Shown here piece by piece: positions 4,917 through 5,868 of a stretch of DNA of 5,868 nucleotides. The stretch covers positions 1 through 5,868 of the forward strand of contig JAQCGQ010000048.1 of NCBI GenBank assembly GCA_027730465.1, given 5' to 3'. Every line of letters starts with the position of its first letter. Within the stretch, counting starts at the first letter, position 1. Position numbers and translations under genes: made by a program. This DNA comes from Actinomycetota bacterium. Its GTDB lineage: Bacteria > Actinomycetota > Actinomycetes > Nanopelagicales > Nanopelagicaceae. Below the pieces are notes generated by a model that was given only the letters and a program-made list of their open reading frames with translations, had not been told where the DNA came from and did not search any database.

Positions 4917-5868
4917 TTGGCAGCAATTAATCGTGATCATTTAGCAAATTTAGGTAAAATAGAAGATGAAAAATTCCTAGCACTGCATCCAAAAAGCGGT
5001 GAATTCTTTGCAAAAGCAAGGCAATTTATGCCTGAAGGCGTTCCGATGTCTTGGATGTCTAAGTGGCCAGGGGCGTATCCAGTTTTTGTTGAAGAGGCCA
5101 AAGGATCAAGCTTTGTTGATGTAGATGGTAATACTTATGTTGATTTTTGTTTAGGAGATACCGGATCTATGACCGGACATTCACCAGATGCTATTGCTAC
5201 TGCAATTAGAGAGCAGGTTGGTCGGGGGATGTCGACTATGTTGCCAAGTAAAGATGCAGCCGCCGTCTCTGAGGAGTTAGCAAAGAGATTTAATTTACCA
5301 CTTTGGCAATTTACTGTTTCGGCAACAGATGCCAATCGCCACGCAATTAGGTATGCCCGACTAATTACTGGGAAAGTCAAAATTATTGTTATTGATCGCT
5401 GCTATCACGGAAGTGTTGATGAATGTTTTGCTACTTTAGATGCGAAAGGAAAGACAGTTGCTAGAGAAGGAAATATTGGTGCACCAGTTGATTTAGAACT
5501 TACTACCCGTGTAGTGGCGTTTAATAATCTGCCTGCAATGAAAAAAGCGCTAGCAAATAATGATGTAGCAGCAATATTAATGGAACCGGCTATGACAAAT
5601 GTTGGAATAGTATTGCCAAAAAATGATTACTTAGCCGGAGTTCAGAAATTAGCAAAAGAGTTTGGTGCCTTACTTATTATTGATGAAACTCATACCATTT
5701 CAGTGGGGCCTGGTGGTATGACTGCACAACTATCACTTTCACCAGATTTTTTAACGATTGGTAAAGCGATAGGTGGAGGATTCCCAACCGGTGCTTTTGG
5801 TATGACTTTAGGTGTTGCAGATTCAATTAAAAAGTTAGTAGAACTTGAGGTAATTGATACCGGAGGTA
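4917..5868 (+). CDS. Class III PLP aminotransferase (glutamate-1-semialdehyde aminomutase-like), 3' end off the window
   Basis: 317 codons are visible from TTG 4917; the frame is still open at the right edge, and about 100-130 residues are probably missing. The fold type I, class III family is shown by the N-terminal HPKS and PEGV (24-27, 39-42), FVDVDGNTYVDF (66-77), the cofactor region SATDANRHAIRYAR (135-148), CYHG (162-165), MEPAM (222-226), DETHT (256-260; D256 should pair with the PLP nitrogen) and TIGKAIGGGFPTGAFG (280-295; K283 the Schiff-base lysine). The phosphate-binding turn normally reads S-G-T/S-E-A; here it is S-A-T-D-A, and DETHTISVGPGG differs from the DEVMTGFR typical of HemL, so a heme-synthesis role is unlikely. 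It begins 9 nt after the dioxygenase gene and belongs to the same operon, so a substrate linked to kynurenine metabolism or to an amino acid that feeds it is inferred. Exact reaction unknown; transaminase or aminomutase are both possible. Confidence 0.88.
   Translation, partial: MAAINRDHLANLGKIEDEKFLALHPKSGEFFAKARQFMPEGVPMSWMSKWPGAYPVFVEEAKGSSFVDVDGNTYVDFCLGDTGSMTGHSPDAIATAIREQVGRGMSTMLPSKDAAAVSEELAKRFNLPLWQFTVSATDANRHAIRYARLITGKVKIIVIDRCYHGSVDECFATLDAKGKTVAREGNIGAPVDLELTTRVVAFNNLPAMKKALANNDVAAILMEPAMTNVGIVLPKNDYLAGVQKLAKEFGALLIIDETHTISVGPGGMTAQLSLSPDFLTIGKAIGGGFPTGAFGMTLGVADSIKKLVELEVIDTGG

Noticed and set aside
5135..5380. 81-codon open frame on the minus strand
   Set aside because: Antisense to the class III aminotransferase, whose cofactor motifs in this stretch are well conserved; no family resemblance in the antisense frame.
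4917..5868. Glutamate-1-semialdehyde aminomutase (hemL)
   Set aside because: General fold and several motifs agree, but the DETHTISVGPGG and S-A-T-D-A segments differ from HemL and the operon is tryptophan catabolism, not heme synthesis.

Overview
The window looks like a compact, AT-rich actinobacterial chromosome segment. The best guess is the streamlined freshwater acI/Nanopelagicales type. This rests on low-GC codon use, very short intergenic gaps, two promoters placed so that the mRNA would start at the ATG, and a gene order I associate with Actinobacteria (receiver-like protein, then trpD, facing a DEDDh exonuclease). The lineage is inferred and was not tested by any search. I see no mobile element, CRISPR array, tRNA or rRNA.

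Layout: (1) Positions 3-359, + strand: the C-terminal part of a receiver-like (CheY-fold) protein whose start lies off the left edge. (2) 373-1413, +: trpD, complete, 13 nt behind it. (3) 1406-2050, -: a DnaQ-type DEDDh exonuclease, convergent with trpD and overlapping it by 8 bp. It appears to lack the C-terminal nuclease module usual in its actinobacterial relatives. (4) 2090-2713, -: a MarC-family six-helix membrane protein. (5) 2714-2841: a 128-bp divergent regulatory region holding a near-consensus -10 box for marC, and an 8-bp perfect inverted repeat plus a repeated octamer upstream of kynU. (6) 2842-4116, +: kynureninase. (7) 4113-4907, +: tryptophan 2,3-dioxygenase, joined to kynU by an ATGA overlap. 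(8) 4917 to the right edge, +: a class III PLP aminotransferase starting at TTG behind a strong Shine-Dalgarno, running off the window.

Genes 6-8 form one tryptophan-catabolic operon. The dioxygenase opens the indole ring to N-formylkynurenine. A formamidase, not in this window, would give kynurenine. Kynureninase then releases anthranilate and alanine. Anthranilate is the substrate of TrpD, encoded about 1.4 kb away, so the window codes for both an enzyme that makes anthranilate from tryptophan and the one that carries it back toward tryptophan. The aminotransferase is the least explained gene: its family is clear but its substrate is not, and its position suggests a role linked to kynurenine metabolism. 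The most interesting non-coding signal is the inverted repeat between marC and kynU, a candidate operator.
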